From contig NZ_RDFA01000003.1 in assembly GCF_004118325.1 (NCBI RefSeq), forward strand, positions 434,001 through 498,000: a stretch of 64,000 nucleotides of DNA, given 5' to 3'. The position numbers and the translations under genes are program-made. Numbering within the stretch: the first letter of the stretch is position 1; each line of letters starts with the position of its first letter. This DNA is from Halorientalis pallida. GTDB taxonomy: Archaea > Halobacteriota > Halobacteria > Halobacteriales > Haloarculaceae. The notes beneath the pieces are model-generated. The model searched no databases, was not told the origin of the DNA, and saw nothing but the letters and a program-made list of their open reading frames with translations. Below are positions 25,184 to 33,972 of this stretch, piece by piece.

Positions 25184-25190
25184 CTATATC
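25184..25190 (+). promoter_or_regulatory. TATA box for the DUF4260 gene
   Basis: CTATATC is centred about 27 bases before the ATG at 25214, giving a leaderless transcript. Confidence 0.7.
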
Positions 25191-25213
25191 TCCTCGGCGA
25201 GCGTTAGTATCAC

Positions 25214-25615
25214 ATGAACCCGCGACCGATACTCAGAGCGGAAGGGCTGGCGATCTTCGGCGTCGCCACGGCGGCGTATTTCTTGCTGGGCGGCCCGCTC
25301 TGGTTGTTTCTCCTGCTGGCGCTCGCCCCCGACCTCGCGATGGTCGGGTACCTCGCCGGCCCGGCGAGCGGGAGCCGACTCTACAACGCCGCACACACGT
25401 ACGTCGGGCCGCTCGTACTCGGGGCCGCCGGCGTCTGGTGGGCCGCGCCGCTGGCCGTCTCCGTCGCACTGGTGTGGACGGCTCACATCGGTGTCGACCG
25501 CGCCGTCGGCTACGGGCTGAAGTACCCGAGTGGATTCGGGGACACACACCTGAGCGGGACGAACCTGGCCGGATCGGTGGACGCGCCGCCGGTCGAGGCG
25601 GAGCCGAGCGACTGA
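25214..25615 (+). CDS. DUF4260 family membrane protein
   Basis: A 133-residue integral membrane protein with about four helices between residues 10 and 90. The family-typical segments LAPDLAMVGYL, YNAAHTYVGP and HIGVDRAVGYGLKYP are present, ending in FGDTHLG-like sequence. Members of DUF4260 have no established function; the conserved Asp and His residues near the membrane suggest a metal or lipid headgroup site, which is inference. It has its own TATA box at -27 and is convergent with the radical SAM gene. Confidence 0.88.
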   Translation: MNPRPILRAEGLAIFGVATAAYFLLGGPLWLFLLLALAPDLAMVGYLAGPASGSRLYNAAHTYVGPLVLGAAGVWWAAPLAVSVALVWTAHIGVDRAVGYGLKYPSGFGDTHLSGTNLAGSVDAPPVEAEPSD

Positions 25616-25628
25616 GGTTCCGGGGTGA

Positions 25629-26849
25629 TCAGTCCGCGGGTTCCGGCCCGGTGTCGAAGCCCGGGCTGGATCCCTCGATCTCGTCGTCGTGGAGGTAACA
25701 CTGCGGGTCGGGGGCGAAGGGGTCGTCGTGGACCGACAGGGCGCGGAGCCGGGAGCCTCCGCGACAGACCGACTGGTAGGCACAGTCGGCGCACTTGCCT
25801 TTGAGATGAGCTTCGCGGTTGCGGAGTTTCTGCAGGAGCGGATTCGACTCGTCCTCCCAGATCGCGCCGAAGGGGCGGTCCCGGACGTTGCCCAAGGAGT
25901 AGCCCTGCCAGAACTGGGTGAGGTGGACGTTGCCCTGGTAGTCAACGTCGGCGACGCGCTCGCCGGTCGGGTCGCCGCCGTTGACTTCCAGGTAGCGGTA
26001 GATGCGCTCGGCGGCGGCCTCGCTCAGGTGCTCGCGGGCGTACTCGACGAGGTAGCCGGCGTCGGCGTAGTTGCCCACGAGCAGGGTCTCGATCTCCTCG
26101 CCGCGGGCGTGGTACTCGCGAGTCATGTCGCAGACGGTCCGGACGGCTTCGCGGCGTTCCTCGGGCGTCAGATCCACGTCCTGGATCTCGTTTCCGCGGC
26201 CGCCGTAGTCGAGGTGGTAGAAACAGAACCGGTCGAGGCCGGCGTCGTGGAGCAGGCTCACCACGTCTTCGAGGTCGTCGGCGTTGTGTTTCGTGATCGT
26301 GTAACGGAGGCCGGTCTTGAGGCCCGCCGACTGACACGCCTCGATACCCCGGAGCGCGGCGTCGAACGCGCCCTCCTCCCCGCGGAAGGCGTCGTTGCGC
26401 TCGGGGAGGCCGTCGACGGAGACGCCGGCGTACTTGAGGCCTGCTTCCTTCAGGTCCTGGGCGCGCTCTTCGGTGATCAGGGTCCCGTTGGTCGAGAGGA
26501 CCGGACGGATCCCGGCGTCGGCGGCGTAGGCGACGAGTTCTTCGAGATCCTCGCGGACGAGGGGTTCCCCACCGGAGAAGAGGACGACGGGAACGCCGTA
26601 GTCGGCCAGGTCGTCGAGCAGGCGTTTCCCCTCGGCCGTCGAGAGCTCACCCGAGGCACACTCGGTGTCGGCGGCGGCGTAGCAGTGCTCACAGTAGAGG
26701 TTGCACTGTTTGGTGGTGTTCCAGACGACGACCGGCCGGCGCTGTTTCCGCTCGCGGATCTGCTCGCGGTCGGACTCGTCGGCGGCGTCGTACCGCAGGC
26801 CGTCTCCCTCCGCGTCCAGGTCACAGAGGAGTTTGCTGACCGAGATCAT
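25629..26849 (-). CDS. ahbC: radical SAM/SPASM enzyme, AhbC-like (alternative heme biosynthesis)
   Basis: A 406-residue radical SAM protein. The [4Fe-4S] triad is Cys49, Cys53 and Cys56 in NTTKQCNLYCEHCY, followed by GGEPL and a C-terminal SPASM cluster (CADCAYQSVC, then a final Cys in DPQC). The N-terminus ISVSKLLC and the phrase RPVVVWNTT fit AhbC, the 12,18-didecarboxysiroheme deacetylase of the siroheme-dependent heme pathway used by archaea. AhbD or a peptide-modifying SPASM enzyme are alternatives. No peptide substrate gene is obvious, although a 28-codon gene lies 750 bases away. It is divergent from a halocyanin gene, in keeping with a respiratory setting. Confidence 0.75.
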   Translation of the reverse strand: MISVSKLLCDLDAEGDGLRYDAADESDREQIRERKQRRPVVVWNTTKQCNLYCEHCYAAADTECASGELSTAEGKRLLDDLADYGVPVVLFSGGEPLVREDLEELVAYAADAGIRPVLSTNGTLITEERAQDLKEAGLKYAGVSVDGLPERNDAFRGEEGAFDAALRGIEACQSAGLKTGLRYTITKHNADDLEDVVSLLHDAGLDRFCFYHLDYGGRGNEIQDVDLTPEERREAVRTVCDMTREYHARGEEIETLLVGNYADAGYLVEYAREHLSEAAAERIYRYLEVNGGDPTGERVADVDYQGNVHLTQFWQGYSLGNVRDRPFGAIWEDESNPLLQKLRNREAHLKGKCADCAYQSVCRGGSRLRALSVHDDPFAPDPQCYLHDDEIEGSSPGFDTGPEPAD

Positions 26850-27037
26850 CGGTCCACCTCGTCCGTCGGCGACCGATCACGACCCACGATACTGCGGGCA
26901 CCATGTTCCAGTCTCGGTGACATACGTGAGCGAAGGGAAGACGTTCACAAACAGCTACTGAGTGTTTTCAGCCCGTGGGAACGGATCCGTCTATTTACCC
27001 GTGTCCAACCCAGAGCGATAACGAGGTGACCATTGAG

Positions 27038-27550
27038 ATGGAGAGACGTACGTTCGTGCGTGGAATCGGAGCGATGACAGTTGCTGGCGCGCTCGCGGGC
27101 TGTAGCGGTGGCGGCGGCGGTGGCGACGGCGACGGCGACGGCGACGACGGTGGCGACGACACCACCACGGGCGACGGCGGTGGCGAGACTGCCAGCGTCC
27201 CCGGCGAGGTCGACTCCTATCTGAGCGACAACGGCGCGAACGGGTACGAGGGCAACGCGGCGGACATGACCGGACAGGATTCCGTCGAAGTCAGCGTCGG
27301 TGTCGGCGACCTCGGCTACGGGTTCGACCCAGTGGCAGTGGTCGTCTCTGCCGGAACCGAAGTGACGTGGGTCTGGACGGGCAACGGCGGTTCGCACAAC
27401 GTCGTCTCGACCGACGACGCGTTCGAGAGCAATCTCCAGTCCAGCGCCGGGGCGACGTTCTCACACACGTTCGAGGAGACCGGCAACTACACCTACTACT
27501 GTAATCCCCACAGCGGAAACGGGATGCACGCCGCGGTCATCGTCGAGTAA
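27038..27550 (+). CDS. halocyanin, lipid-anchored blue-copper protein
   Basis: A 170-residue electron carrier. RRTFVRGIG..LAGC is a Tat signal with a lipobox (Cys22); a Gly/Asp-rich tether (23-50) follows. The copper domain has ligands His120, Cys155, His158 and Met163 (SHN and YYCNPHSGNGMH). It is the peripheral membrane equivalent of plastocyanin, probably feeding a terminal oxidase. The ATG at 27038 is preferred because the frame upstream has no signal. It is divergent from the AhbC-like gene by 188 bases, in which I see no other feature. Confidence 0.95.
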   Translation: MERRTFVRGIGAMTVAGALAGCSGGGGGGDGDGDGDDGGDDTTTGDGGGETASVPGEVDSYLSDNGANGYEGNAADMTGQDSVEVSVGVGDLGYGFDPVAVVVSAGTEVTWVWTGNGGSHNVVSTDDAFESNLQSSAGATFSHTFEETGNYTYYCNPHSGNGMHAAVIVE

Positions 27551-27599
27551 TCGGCCGACACTCCCTTTCTTTCGAGTCGCCGCGGCACGCCGGGCGCCG

Positions 27600-27686
27600 T
27601 CAGCTCACGACCAGCACGAAGCCAGTGACGAACATCAACAGTGCGATCCCCGCCAGCACGAGAAAGAGCAGGTCTTTTTCGGACAT
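27600..27686 (-). CDS. 28-residue single-helix membrane peptide
   Basis: ATG at 27684-27686 opens a 28-codon frame: MSEKDLLFL, then a hydrophobic helix and the end VLVVS, with a TGA at 27600-27602. It is almost entirely one membrane helix with a charged N-terminus, like the tiny subunits of heme-copper oxidases. Support for a real gene: GGAGGT directly before the ATG, a TAATTA TATA box 28 bases upstream shared with the divergent gene, and a location between a halocyanin gene and another small membrane-protein gene. The SD is only about two bases from the ATG, closer than usual. Function unknown. Confidence 0.6.
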   Translation of the reverse strand: MSEKDLLFLVLAGIALLMFVTGFVLVVS

Positions 27687-27711
27687 TACCTCCAGTAAGA
27701 AGTGAAACGGC

Positions 27712-27717
27712 TAATTA
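27712..27717. promoter_or_regulatory. palindromic TATA box of a divergent promoter
   Basis: TAATTA reads the same on both strands. It lies about 26 bases from the ATG at 27740 on the plus strand and about 28 bases from the ATG at 27686 on the minus strand. BRE-like purine-rich sequence flanks it on each side (GAAACGG and, on the other strand, CGAAGG). It could therefore serve both genes. Confidence 0.6.
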
Positions 27718-27739
27718 CCTTCGTCTCTAATCTCGGCCA

Positions 27740-28012
27740 ATGACAGACACGGTCACCCGTTCCCCGACCGGTCGTCCGGGTACTCGCGTCGTCCTGTTCA
27801 TCTACGCTGCCGTCGTCACCATCGCCGGGGTGATGGGCTTCATCCTCGGGAACGCCCGGCCCGAAGACCTCGACCCGGAGCTGTTCGGGTTCATCCAGTT
27901 GCCGCCAACCGCCCTCGGCACCGCCCTCTACGGCATGATCACCGTCGGGGTCGGCCTCGGGATCCTGCTCGGGCTGGTGATCTACGTCTCCAACGAGTAC
28001 GCCGACGCGTAG
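27740..28012 (+). CDS. small two-helix membrane protein, respiratory-context hypothetical
   Basis: A 90-residue protein with membrane helices at about 16-37 and 59-83, joined by a polar loop GNARPEDLDPELFGFIQLPP. The ATG at 27740 has TAATTA at -26. It sits beside a halocyanin and a one-helix peptide, and resembles the small hypothetical proteins (annotated DUF7520 or similar) near haloarchaeal cytochrome oxidase genes; that link is from memory. A structural or accessory oxidase subunit is a reasonable guess, but no catalytic oxidase subunits are in the window. It is convergent with the acyl-CoA ligase, one base away. Confidence 0.8.
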   Translation: MTDTVTRSPTGRPGTRVVLFIYAAVVTIAGVMGFILGNARPEDLDPELFGFIQLPPTALGTALYGMITVGVGLGILLGLVIYVSNEYADA

Positions 28013-28013
28013 C

Positions 28014-29633
28014 TCAACCCTGCCCGACCATACTGTCCTCGTCGTCCCACTCCTGTTCGCGGAGTTCGTACTTCTGGATCTTCCCGGTGGCCGTCGTCGG
28101 GAGTTCCGTGACGAACTCGAACCGACGGACGACCTTGTAGCCGGCCAGCTGTGACTCGCAGAACGTCTTGAGCTCGTCCGTCGAGACCGGCGGGTTCTCG
28201 GGGTCTTCGTTGCTCGGAACGACGAAGGCCTTCGGCGTCTCGCCCCACTGCTCGCTGGGAGCGGGGATGACCGCCACCTGACTCACCGCGTCGTGGTCGT
28301 AGAGCGTGTCTTCGAGTTCGATGCTGGAGATGTTCTCCCCACCCGAGATGATGATATCTTTCTTCCGGTCCTGAATCGAGAGCATCCCGTTGGCGTCGAT
28401 CACCGCGAGGTCGCCGGTGTGATAGTAGCCCTCGATCCGGTCGGTGAACGCCTCTTCGGTGGCCTCGGGCTTGTTCCAGTAGCGGTCCATCACCTGGTTA
28501 CCCTGGACGACGACTTCGCCGATCGTCTCGTCGTCCCACGGGACGTCCTCGCCATCTTCGTCGACGACGCGCACGTCCGTCCCGAGGTAGCCCAGGCCCT
28601 GGCGTTTTTTGATCTCGAACCGCGAGTCGGCGTCGGCGTCGTACAGCCGACGGGCGTCGGAGGTGGTGATGAGCGGGCCGGTCTCGGTCGCGCCGTAGAC
28701 GTGTTTCAGATGCCAGCCGAACTCGTCTTCGACCGTGCGGATGGTGGCCTCCGGCGGCGCGCTCCCGGCCGTGGCGATGCGGATGGGACTGTCGCCCGTC
28801 GTCTCGACGTCGCCGTCCTCGCTCTCGTAGTAGTCACTCAGCATGTTCAGCACCGTCGGGGCGCCGCACATGTACGAGACGTCCTCCGCGGCGACGGTCT
28901 CGAAGATCCACCCGGCGTCGACGCCGCGGGTGCAGACGTGTGTCGCACCCATCCCGGTGACGGCGTAGATGTGGCCCCAGCCGTTGACGTGGAACATCGG
29001 CAGGGTCCAGAGGTACACGTCGTCGTCACGAATCTCCTGGTGGACGGAGACGAGGTAGGCGTGGATCGTCTCGGTCCGGTGAGTCCGGACGACGCCTTTC
29101 GGGTCGCCGGTCGTCCCGGAGGTGTAGTTGATCGTGATGTCGTCGTCTTCGGCCATCTCCGGCCGGTCGTAGTCGGTGCCGGCGGCGTCGATCACGTCGT
29201 CGAAGGACTCCCAGTCGCCCTCGACCGCGTCGGTGTCGTTCGTCACGAAGGTTTCGGTCGGCACGTCGTCCCGGACCGCCTCGATACGGTCCGCGTACTC
29301 GTGGTCGGCGTAGATGGCGTCGACCTCGGCGTCGCTCAGGATGTACTCGAAGTCGTCGGGGACCAGACGGTAGTTCAGCGGCGTGTGGACCGCGCCGACC
29401 TGCATGCTCCCGAAGGCGGCTTCGAGGTGGTAGTGCGTGTTCGGATCCAGAACCGCCACACGGTCGCCCTTCTCGATGCCCCGGTCCTGCAGGAACGCCG
29501 AGAAACCGTCGGCACGAGCGCCCAGTTCGTCGTAGCTGTACCGCTCCCCGGTCGTCGCGACGACGGCCTCCTCGTCGCCGTAGTGGCGTCGCGCCCGGTC
29601 CAGAAAGTCCGTGACCAGCAGTGGTTTTTCCAT
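28014..29633 (-). CDS. long/medium-chain fatty acid-CoA ligase (AMP-forming)
   Basis: A 539-residue member of the ANL superfamily, activating a carboxylic acid to its acyl-CoA via an acyl-adenylate. The P-loop NYTSGTTGDPKG, the VYGATETGP motif, YYHTGDLA and the C-terminal KDIIISGGENIS and TGKIQK (catalytic Lys) are all intact. The start is the ATG at 29633 (MEKPLLVTDFL); four residues further upstream are possible. It is one of three acyl-CoA ligases in the window, consistent with a lipid or branched-acid catabolic lifestyle. The exact chain length cannot be read from sequence. Confidence 0.92.
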   Translation of the reverse strand: MEKPLLVTDFLDRARRHYGDEEAVVATTGERYSYDELGARADGFSAFLQDRGIEKGDRVAVLDPNTHYHLEAAFGSMQVGAVHTPLNYRLVPDDFEYILSDAEVDAIYADHEYADRIEAVRDDVPTETFVTNDTDAVEGDWESFDDVIDAAGTDYDRPEMAEDDDITINYTSGTTGDPKGVVRTHRTETIHAYLVSVHQEIRDDDVYLWTLPMFHVNGWGHIYAVTGMGATHVCTRGVDAGWIFETVAAEDVSYMCGAPTVLNMLSDYYESEDGDVETTGDSPIRIATAGSAPPEATIRTVEDEFGWHLKHVYGATETGPLITTSDARRLYDADADSRFEIKKRQGLGYLGTDVRVVDEDGEDVPWDDETIGEVVVQGNQVMDRYWNKPEATEEAFTDRIEGYYHTGDLAVIDANGMLSIQDRKKDIIISGGENISSIELEDTLYDHDAVSQVAVIPAPSEQWGETPKAFVVPSNEDPENPPVSTDELKTFCESQLAGYKVVRRFEFVTELPTTATGKIQKYELREQEWDDEDSMVGQG

Positions 29634-29708
29634 CGCGCCTCGCAAAACGGGGGAAAACCTAATAGTAGTTTTCGACGGTCCCGCGTCGTGGGAACGATCG
29701 TTGGGGGC

Positions 29709-32057
29709 TCATCGCTCGGCGGTCGTGTCGGGACTGGCGGGCAGAGACATCGCCACGACCGAGCCGTCCGGGCCGGCGTCGGGGACCGTGATCGAGCCAC
29801 CGGCCGCGGTGACGACCCAGTTGGCCAGCCACAGGCCGAGGCCGCTCCCGTGGTCCAGCGGCGTCTCGGAGCCACCCTCCAGGACAGCGCGGTCCTGTTC
29901 GGGGAAGCCCGGCCCGTCGTCGGCGATGCGGACCGTCATCCCGTCGCCGTCGCTCGCGATGTCGACCTCGACGGTCGGTGCGTCGGTACTCGCGTGTTTG
30001 ATCGCGTTCTCCAGGAGTTCCCGGACGGCCACGTCGAGCGTCGGCTCGACGGCGGCCACGGCGTCGGCGTCACCCCGCACGGTGATGGCCGCGTCGGGGT
30101 ACTCCTCCGACAGCGACTCACAGACCCGGTCGATCAACGGGCCGATCTCGACGCTGTCGGCCTCGGGGTCCCGTTCGTCGAGTTGGCCGAACGTCCGGGC
30201 CTTCTCACCCAGTTCCGTCAGGCTGCGGGCCGTGTCCAGGATGCGCGCGAGGTGGGCCTGCTGGTCGCCCGGCGCCATCGCGTCTTCGAGCATGGAGGCC
30301 CGGCCGATGATGACGTTCATGTCGTTGCGGATGTTGTGCCGGAGGACACGGTTGAAGACGCTCAGCGCCTGCTCGCGGTGTTTCCGGTCGCGAACGTCGC
30401 GAACGCTCGCGAGGACGTGGTCGGTGCCGTCGAGTTCGAGTCTGGCGGCCGACACCTCGACGGGAATCCGGCCGCCGTCGTGGTGTCGGAGGAGGAGTTC
30501 CTCGGCCCGTGCGCGGCCGCCGTCCAGTGCAGAGGCGACCAGTCGCCGGAAGTCCTCGATGTCGTCGCGACAGACCGTCGACGGCGCGATGGTCCGCAGG
30601 GTCGCCCGGTCGTAGCCCAGCAGTTCACACACCCGGTCGTTGCAGTCGACGATGGCGTCGGCACCGGGATCGACCAGGAGCAGGCCGTCGCTGGCCGACT
30701 CGAACATCCGGCTGAACCGCTCGCGTGCGGTCCGGAGCTGGTCGATCCAGTCGGTCCGTTCGAGCGCGGCCACGACGTTCGAACCGAACATCCCGGCCAT
30801 CGACCGGTCGATCTCGTCGAAGGCCGCGGCCGTCCCGGACCCGGCGACCAGCACGCCCTCGGTGTCGAGCGGGACCACGAGCAGACTCCGTGTGGCTTCG
30901 GCGAATCCGGTCCCGTCGAGGCCGTCGGTGTCGTCGTACTGGCACACTTCGCCGCCGTCGAGAGCTTCCCAGAGGGGTGTTCCCTCCCCCTCGGCCCGGT
31001 CGAGCGGGTCGGGATCGGTCGGGCACCCGTGACTGGCGGCCGCACGCAGCGTCGTTCCAGCGCCGTCGTCCGCGAGCCAGACGCGCGACCGGGGCGCGTC
31101 GAGTGCGGCCACGGCGACCGCGGCGGCCGTGTCACAGACCGAATCGGCCGTCGTCGCACGCATCAGGTCGGCGGTGCCGTCGTGGAGCGCTTCCAGGGCC
31201 GCCCCGCGGCGCGACCGTTCGAGTTCGTGGCTCAGCCAGCGGGCGACGAGGCTGACGAACGCCTGCTCGGCCTCGCTGAAGGGGCCGTGTGGCGACCGGT
31301 CCATGAAACAGACAGTGCCGTACAGCGAGCCGCCGACGGTGATGCGGGACCCGAGGTAACACTCGATGTCGTTGGCCTCGTAGGCCGGGTCGCCGAGCCA
31401 GCCCTGTTCGGCGGCGCGGTTGAACGCCAGCACGTCCTCGGACTCGATCGTTCGCCGGCAGAACGTCGTCGGGAGCTCCATCAACTCGCCAGGTTCGATG
31501 GGTAGCTCGCCGACGCTGGCGACTACCTCGTACCGTTCGGGGTCGCGGTCGATGGTCGAGAGGTGCGCGTTCTCGACACCCAGCCTGTCCAGACCGATGC
31601 CGAGGATGCGGTCGGCCTTGTCCTGGAAGGAGAGTGTCTCGTCTGTCGCCACGTCGTAGAGGTCACGCAGATACCGCCCGTCGGCGGGGACGTCGGGAAC
31701 CGGCGAGTCGTCGTGTCTCCGTCGGCCCTGGACGACACCACGCACGCGGTTGGCCAGCGCGACGAAGCGGTCCGTGTCGGCGACCACGACGTCGGTCGCG
31801 TCGGCTTCGGTCGCGCGGGGGCGGACGCTGGGCGCGTCGGCCGGCCCCGTGAGGACGACCAGGGGCACGTCCTCGCGGTCGACGAGCGACGCCCAGTCCG
31901 GGTCCGGGAGTGGCGCGACGGCGACGACACAGTCCGGCGTCGTTCCCTTCCCATCGGCGACGGTCACGTCGTCGTAGACGGTTTCGAGGGCGCGCAGGAC
32001 GTCGCCGTGGACGTCTTCGTCGTCGGCGACGACCCGCGTGGTGAGTCGCGCCGTCAT
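29709..32057 (-). CDS. multi-domain sensor histidine kinase
   Basis: A 782-residue soluble kinase. Domains in order: a receiver-like or degenerate N-terminal domain (about 1-115), GAF (about 130-280, ending SLVARWLSHELER), a second GAF-like domain (about 285-430), PAS (about 435-550), a HisKA-like helix with VLRHNIRNDMNVIIG (phospho-His near 566), and HATPase (about 660-775; LLENAIKHAS, DDGPGF, GSGLGLW). With no membrane segments it should sense a cytoplasmic signal such as redox state, light or a ligand. No cognate response regulator is adjacent. It follows the mutase gene on the same strand after 140 bases. Confidence 0.92.
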   Translation of the reverse strand: MTARLTTRVVADDEDVHGDVLRALETVYDDVTVADGKGTTPDCVVAVAPLPDPDWASLVDREDVPLVVLTGPADAPSVRPRATEADATDVVVADTDRFVALANRVRGVVQGRRRHDDSPVPDVPADGRYLRDLYDVATDETLSFQDKADRILGIGLDRLGVENAHLSTIDRDPERYEVVASVGELPIEPGELMELPTTFCRRTIESEDVLAFNRAAEQGWLGDPAYEANDIECYLGSRITVGGSLYGTVCFMDRSPHGPFSEAEQAFVSLVARWLSHELERSRRGAALEALHDGTADLMRATTADSVCDTAAAVAVAALDAPRSRVWLADDGAGTTLRAAASHGCPTDPDPLDRAEGEGTPLWEALDGGEVCQYDDTDGLDGTGFAEATRSLLVVPLDTEGVLVAGSGTAAAFDEIDRSMAGMFGSNVVAALERTDWIDQLRTARERFSRMFESASDGLLLVDPGADAIVDCNDRVCELLGYDRATLRTIAPSTVCRDDIEDFRRLVASALDGGRARAEELLLRHHDGGRIPVEVSAARLELDGTDHVLASVRDVRDRKHREQALSVFNRVLRHNIRNDMNVIIGRASMLEDAMAPGDQQAHLARILDTARSLTELGEKARTFGQLDERDPEADSVEIGPLIDRVCESLSEEYPDAAITVRGDADAVAAVEPTLDVAVRELLENAIKHASTDAPTVEVDIASDGDGMTVRIADDGPGFPEQDRAVLEGGSETPLDHGSGLGLWLANWVVTAAGGSITVPDAGPDGSVVAMSLPASPDTTAER

Positions 32058-32197
32058 CCCTGAACCGCAATCCGGGTGCTGGCGCGACGGACGCCGCCCG
32101 CAGACGGCGCAGAGCGCATCGTTCGGTCGGTCACGCTCTTTCCGAGGGGCGGAGACAGCTTCAAAGTACGGGACGGTTCACGACCTGAGCCCCCGGC

Positions 32198-33898
32198 TCA
32201 GGCCAGTCCGACGGTCTCCTGGTAGGAGCCGTAGTGGTCCTCGAAGACGCCCATGATTTCGCCCATCGTCGCGTAGGCCTTCACCGCGTCGACGATCGCG
32301 GGCACGACGTTCTCGTCGTTCTCGATGGCCCGACGCACCTCGGCCAGCGCGTCGTCGACGGCCCCGTCGTCACGCTGGGCTTTCACCTCCGCCAGGCGCT
32401 CGCGCTGGCGCTCGCCGGTCGTCTCGTCGACCCGCAACAGGTCCGGCGACGTGTCCTCGTCGATGGTGTACCGGTTGACACCGACGACGACCTCCTCGCC
32501 CTCGTCGACCCGCTCCTGGTACTCGTAGGCCGCGTCCTGAATCTCGCGGTGGAAGTAGCCGTCCTCGATGCCCGTCAACACGCCGTCGCGGACCGATCCG
32601 TCGCCCATCTCCCTGATCTCTTCGAGGTAGGCCATCGTCTCGGCCTCGACCTCGTCGGTCAGTGCCTCGATGGCGTAGCTCCCGCCCATCGGGTCCACGA
32701 TGTCGGCCGCGCCGGACTCCTCGGCGATGATCTGCTGGGTTCGCAGGGCCACCCGGACCGCCTCCTCGCTGGGCAGGGCCAGTGCCTCGTCGAAACTGTT
32801 GGTGTGGAGGCTCTGGGTCCCACCCAGCACGCCCGCCAGCGCCTGGATCGTCACACGGACGATGTTGTTGAGCGGTTGCTGGGCCGTCAGGGACTGGCCC
32901 GCGGTCTGGGTGTGGAACTTCATCCGTTTCGCGGCGTTGCTCTCCGCGTCGTACCACTCGTCCATCAGCCGAGCGTAGACCCGCCGGCCCGCCCGGAACT
33001 TCGCCACCTCCTCGAAGATGGAGTTGTGCGAATTGAAGAAAAAGGAGAGCTGGGGGCCGAAGGCGTCCACGTCGAGCCCGCGGTCCAGACAGTCCTCGAC
33101 GTAAGCGAACCCGTCCGCGAGGGTGAAGGCCAGTTCCTGGACGGCAGTCGATCCGGCCTCGCGGATGTGGTAGCCCGACACGGAGACGGGCTTGAACTTG
33201 GGCGTCTCCTCGACGGCGAACTCGATCACGTCGGTCACCACGTCCAGCGAGGCCGCCGGAGGCACGACCCACTCCTTCTGGGCGATGAACTCCTTGAGCA
33301 TGTCGTTCTGGAGAGTCCCCCGGATCTCCTCGCGGGGGACGCCCTGCCGATCCGCCAGCGCCAGGTACATCGCGTAGATCACCGGGGCGCTCGGGTTGAT
33401 GGTGAAGGAGGTCGAGACCTCCCCGAGGTCGATCCCCTCGAAGAGGATCTCCATGTCCCGGAGCGTGTCGACGGCGACGCCCTCCTTGCCGACCTCGCCC
33501 TGGCTCATCCGGTCGTCGCTGTCCAGTCCCATCAGGCTCGGCATGTCGAACGCCACCGAGAGCCCGGTCTGCCCCTCGTCGATCAGGTAGTGAAACCGCT
33601 CGTTGGTCTCCTCGGCGGTGCCGAAGCCGGCGAACTGCCGCATCGTCCAGGTCCGGCCCCGGTACATCGTGGGGTAAACGCCGCGCGTGTACGGTTCTTC
33701 CCCGGGGAACCCCAGGTCGGCACCGTAGTCGAGGTCGGCCACGTCCGCGGGCGTGTACAGCCGGTCGACCTCGTGGTTCGAGACGGTGGCGAACCGGTCC
33801 TGGCGCTCGCCGTGGCGTTCGAGCACTGGATCGCGGGTCTCGCGCTCCCACTCCTCGCGGTCCTCCCGGATGGCCGCGAGGTCGTCCTCGTCGTACAT
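32198..33898 (-). CDS. B12-dependent acyl-CoA mutase large subunit, isobutyryl-CoA mutase type
   Basis: A 566-residue TIM-barrel subunit of the methylmalonyl-CoA mutase superfamily, without a fused cobalamin-binding domain (the small subunit must be encoded elsewhere). Aligned by eye to the Propionibacterium MCM alpha chain, His244 (SGYHIREAG) is kept, but the two carboxylate-binding residues differ. Tyr89 is Phe89 (MRQFAG) and Arg207 is Gln207 (EFIAQKEW). Phe plus Gln is the signature of isobutyryl-CoA mutase, which interconverts isobutyryl- and n-butyryl-CoA. The ATG at 33898 is preferred to a TTG at 33907. Nearby enoyl-CoA hydratase and ligase genes fit branched acyl-CoA metabolism. Most pipelines would label it methylmalonyl-CoA mutase. 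Confidence 0.88.
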   Translation of the reverse strand: MYDEDDLAAIREDREEWERETRDPVLERHGERQDRFATVSNHEVDRLYTPADVADLDYGADLGFPGEEPYTRGVYPTMYRGRTWTMRQFAGFGTAEETNERFHYLIDEGQTGLSVAFDMPSLMGLDSDDRMSQGEVGKEGVAVDTLRDMEILFEGIDLGEVSTSFTINPSAPVIYAMYLALADRQGVPREEIRGTLQNDMLKEFIAQKEWVVPPAASLDVVTDVIEFAVEETPKFKPVSVSGYHIREAGSTAVQELAFTLADGFAYVEDCLDRGLDVDAFGPQLSFFFNSHNSIFEEVAKFRAGRRVYARLMDEWYDAESNAAKRMKFHTQTAGQSLTAQQPLNNIVRVTIQALAGVLGGTQSLHTNSFDEALALPSEEAVRVALRTQQIIAEESGAADIVDPMGGSYAIEALTDEVEAETMAYLEEIREMGDGSVRDGVLTGIEDGYFHREIQDAAYEYQERVDEGEEVVVGVNRYTIDEDTSPDLLRVDETTGERQRERLAEVKAQRDDGAVDDALAEVRRAIENDENVVPAIVDAVKAYATMGEIMGVFEDHYGSYQETVGLA

Positions 33899-33972
33899 GC
33901 CAGTCAATTACACACGGGGCCGGCTTAACGGTTCGGCCGGAGTCATGGGGCCACTCCGGGCCTGGCGGGCGG

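Noticed and set aside
27110-27200. GGCGAC-rich low-complexity tract
   Set aside because: It encodes the Gly/Asp tether of the halocyanin lipoprotein and keeps the reading frame; not an independent repeat element.
28293-31505. 1070-codon plus-strand open frame across the ligase and kinase genes
   Set aside because: It is the antisense shadow of two genes with intact motifs and crosses their intergenic gap without any recognisable domain.
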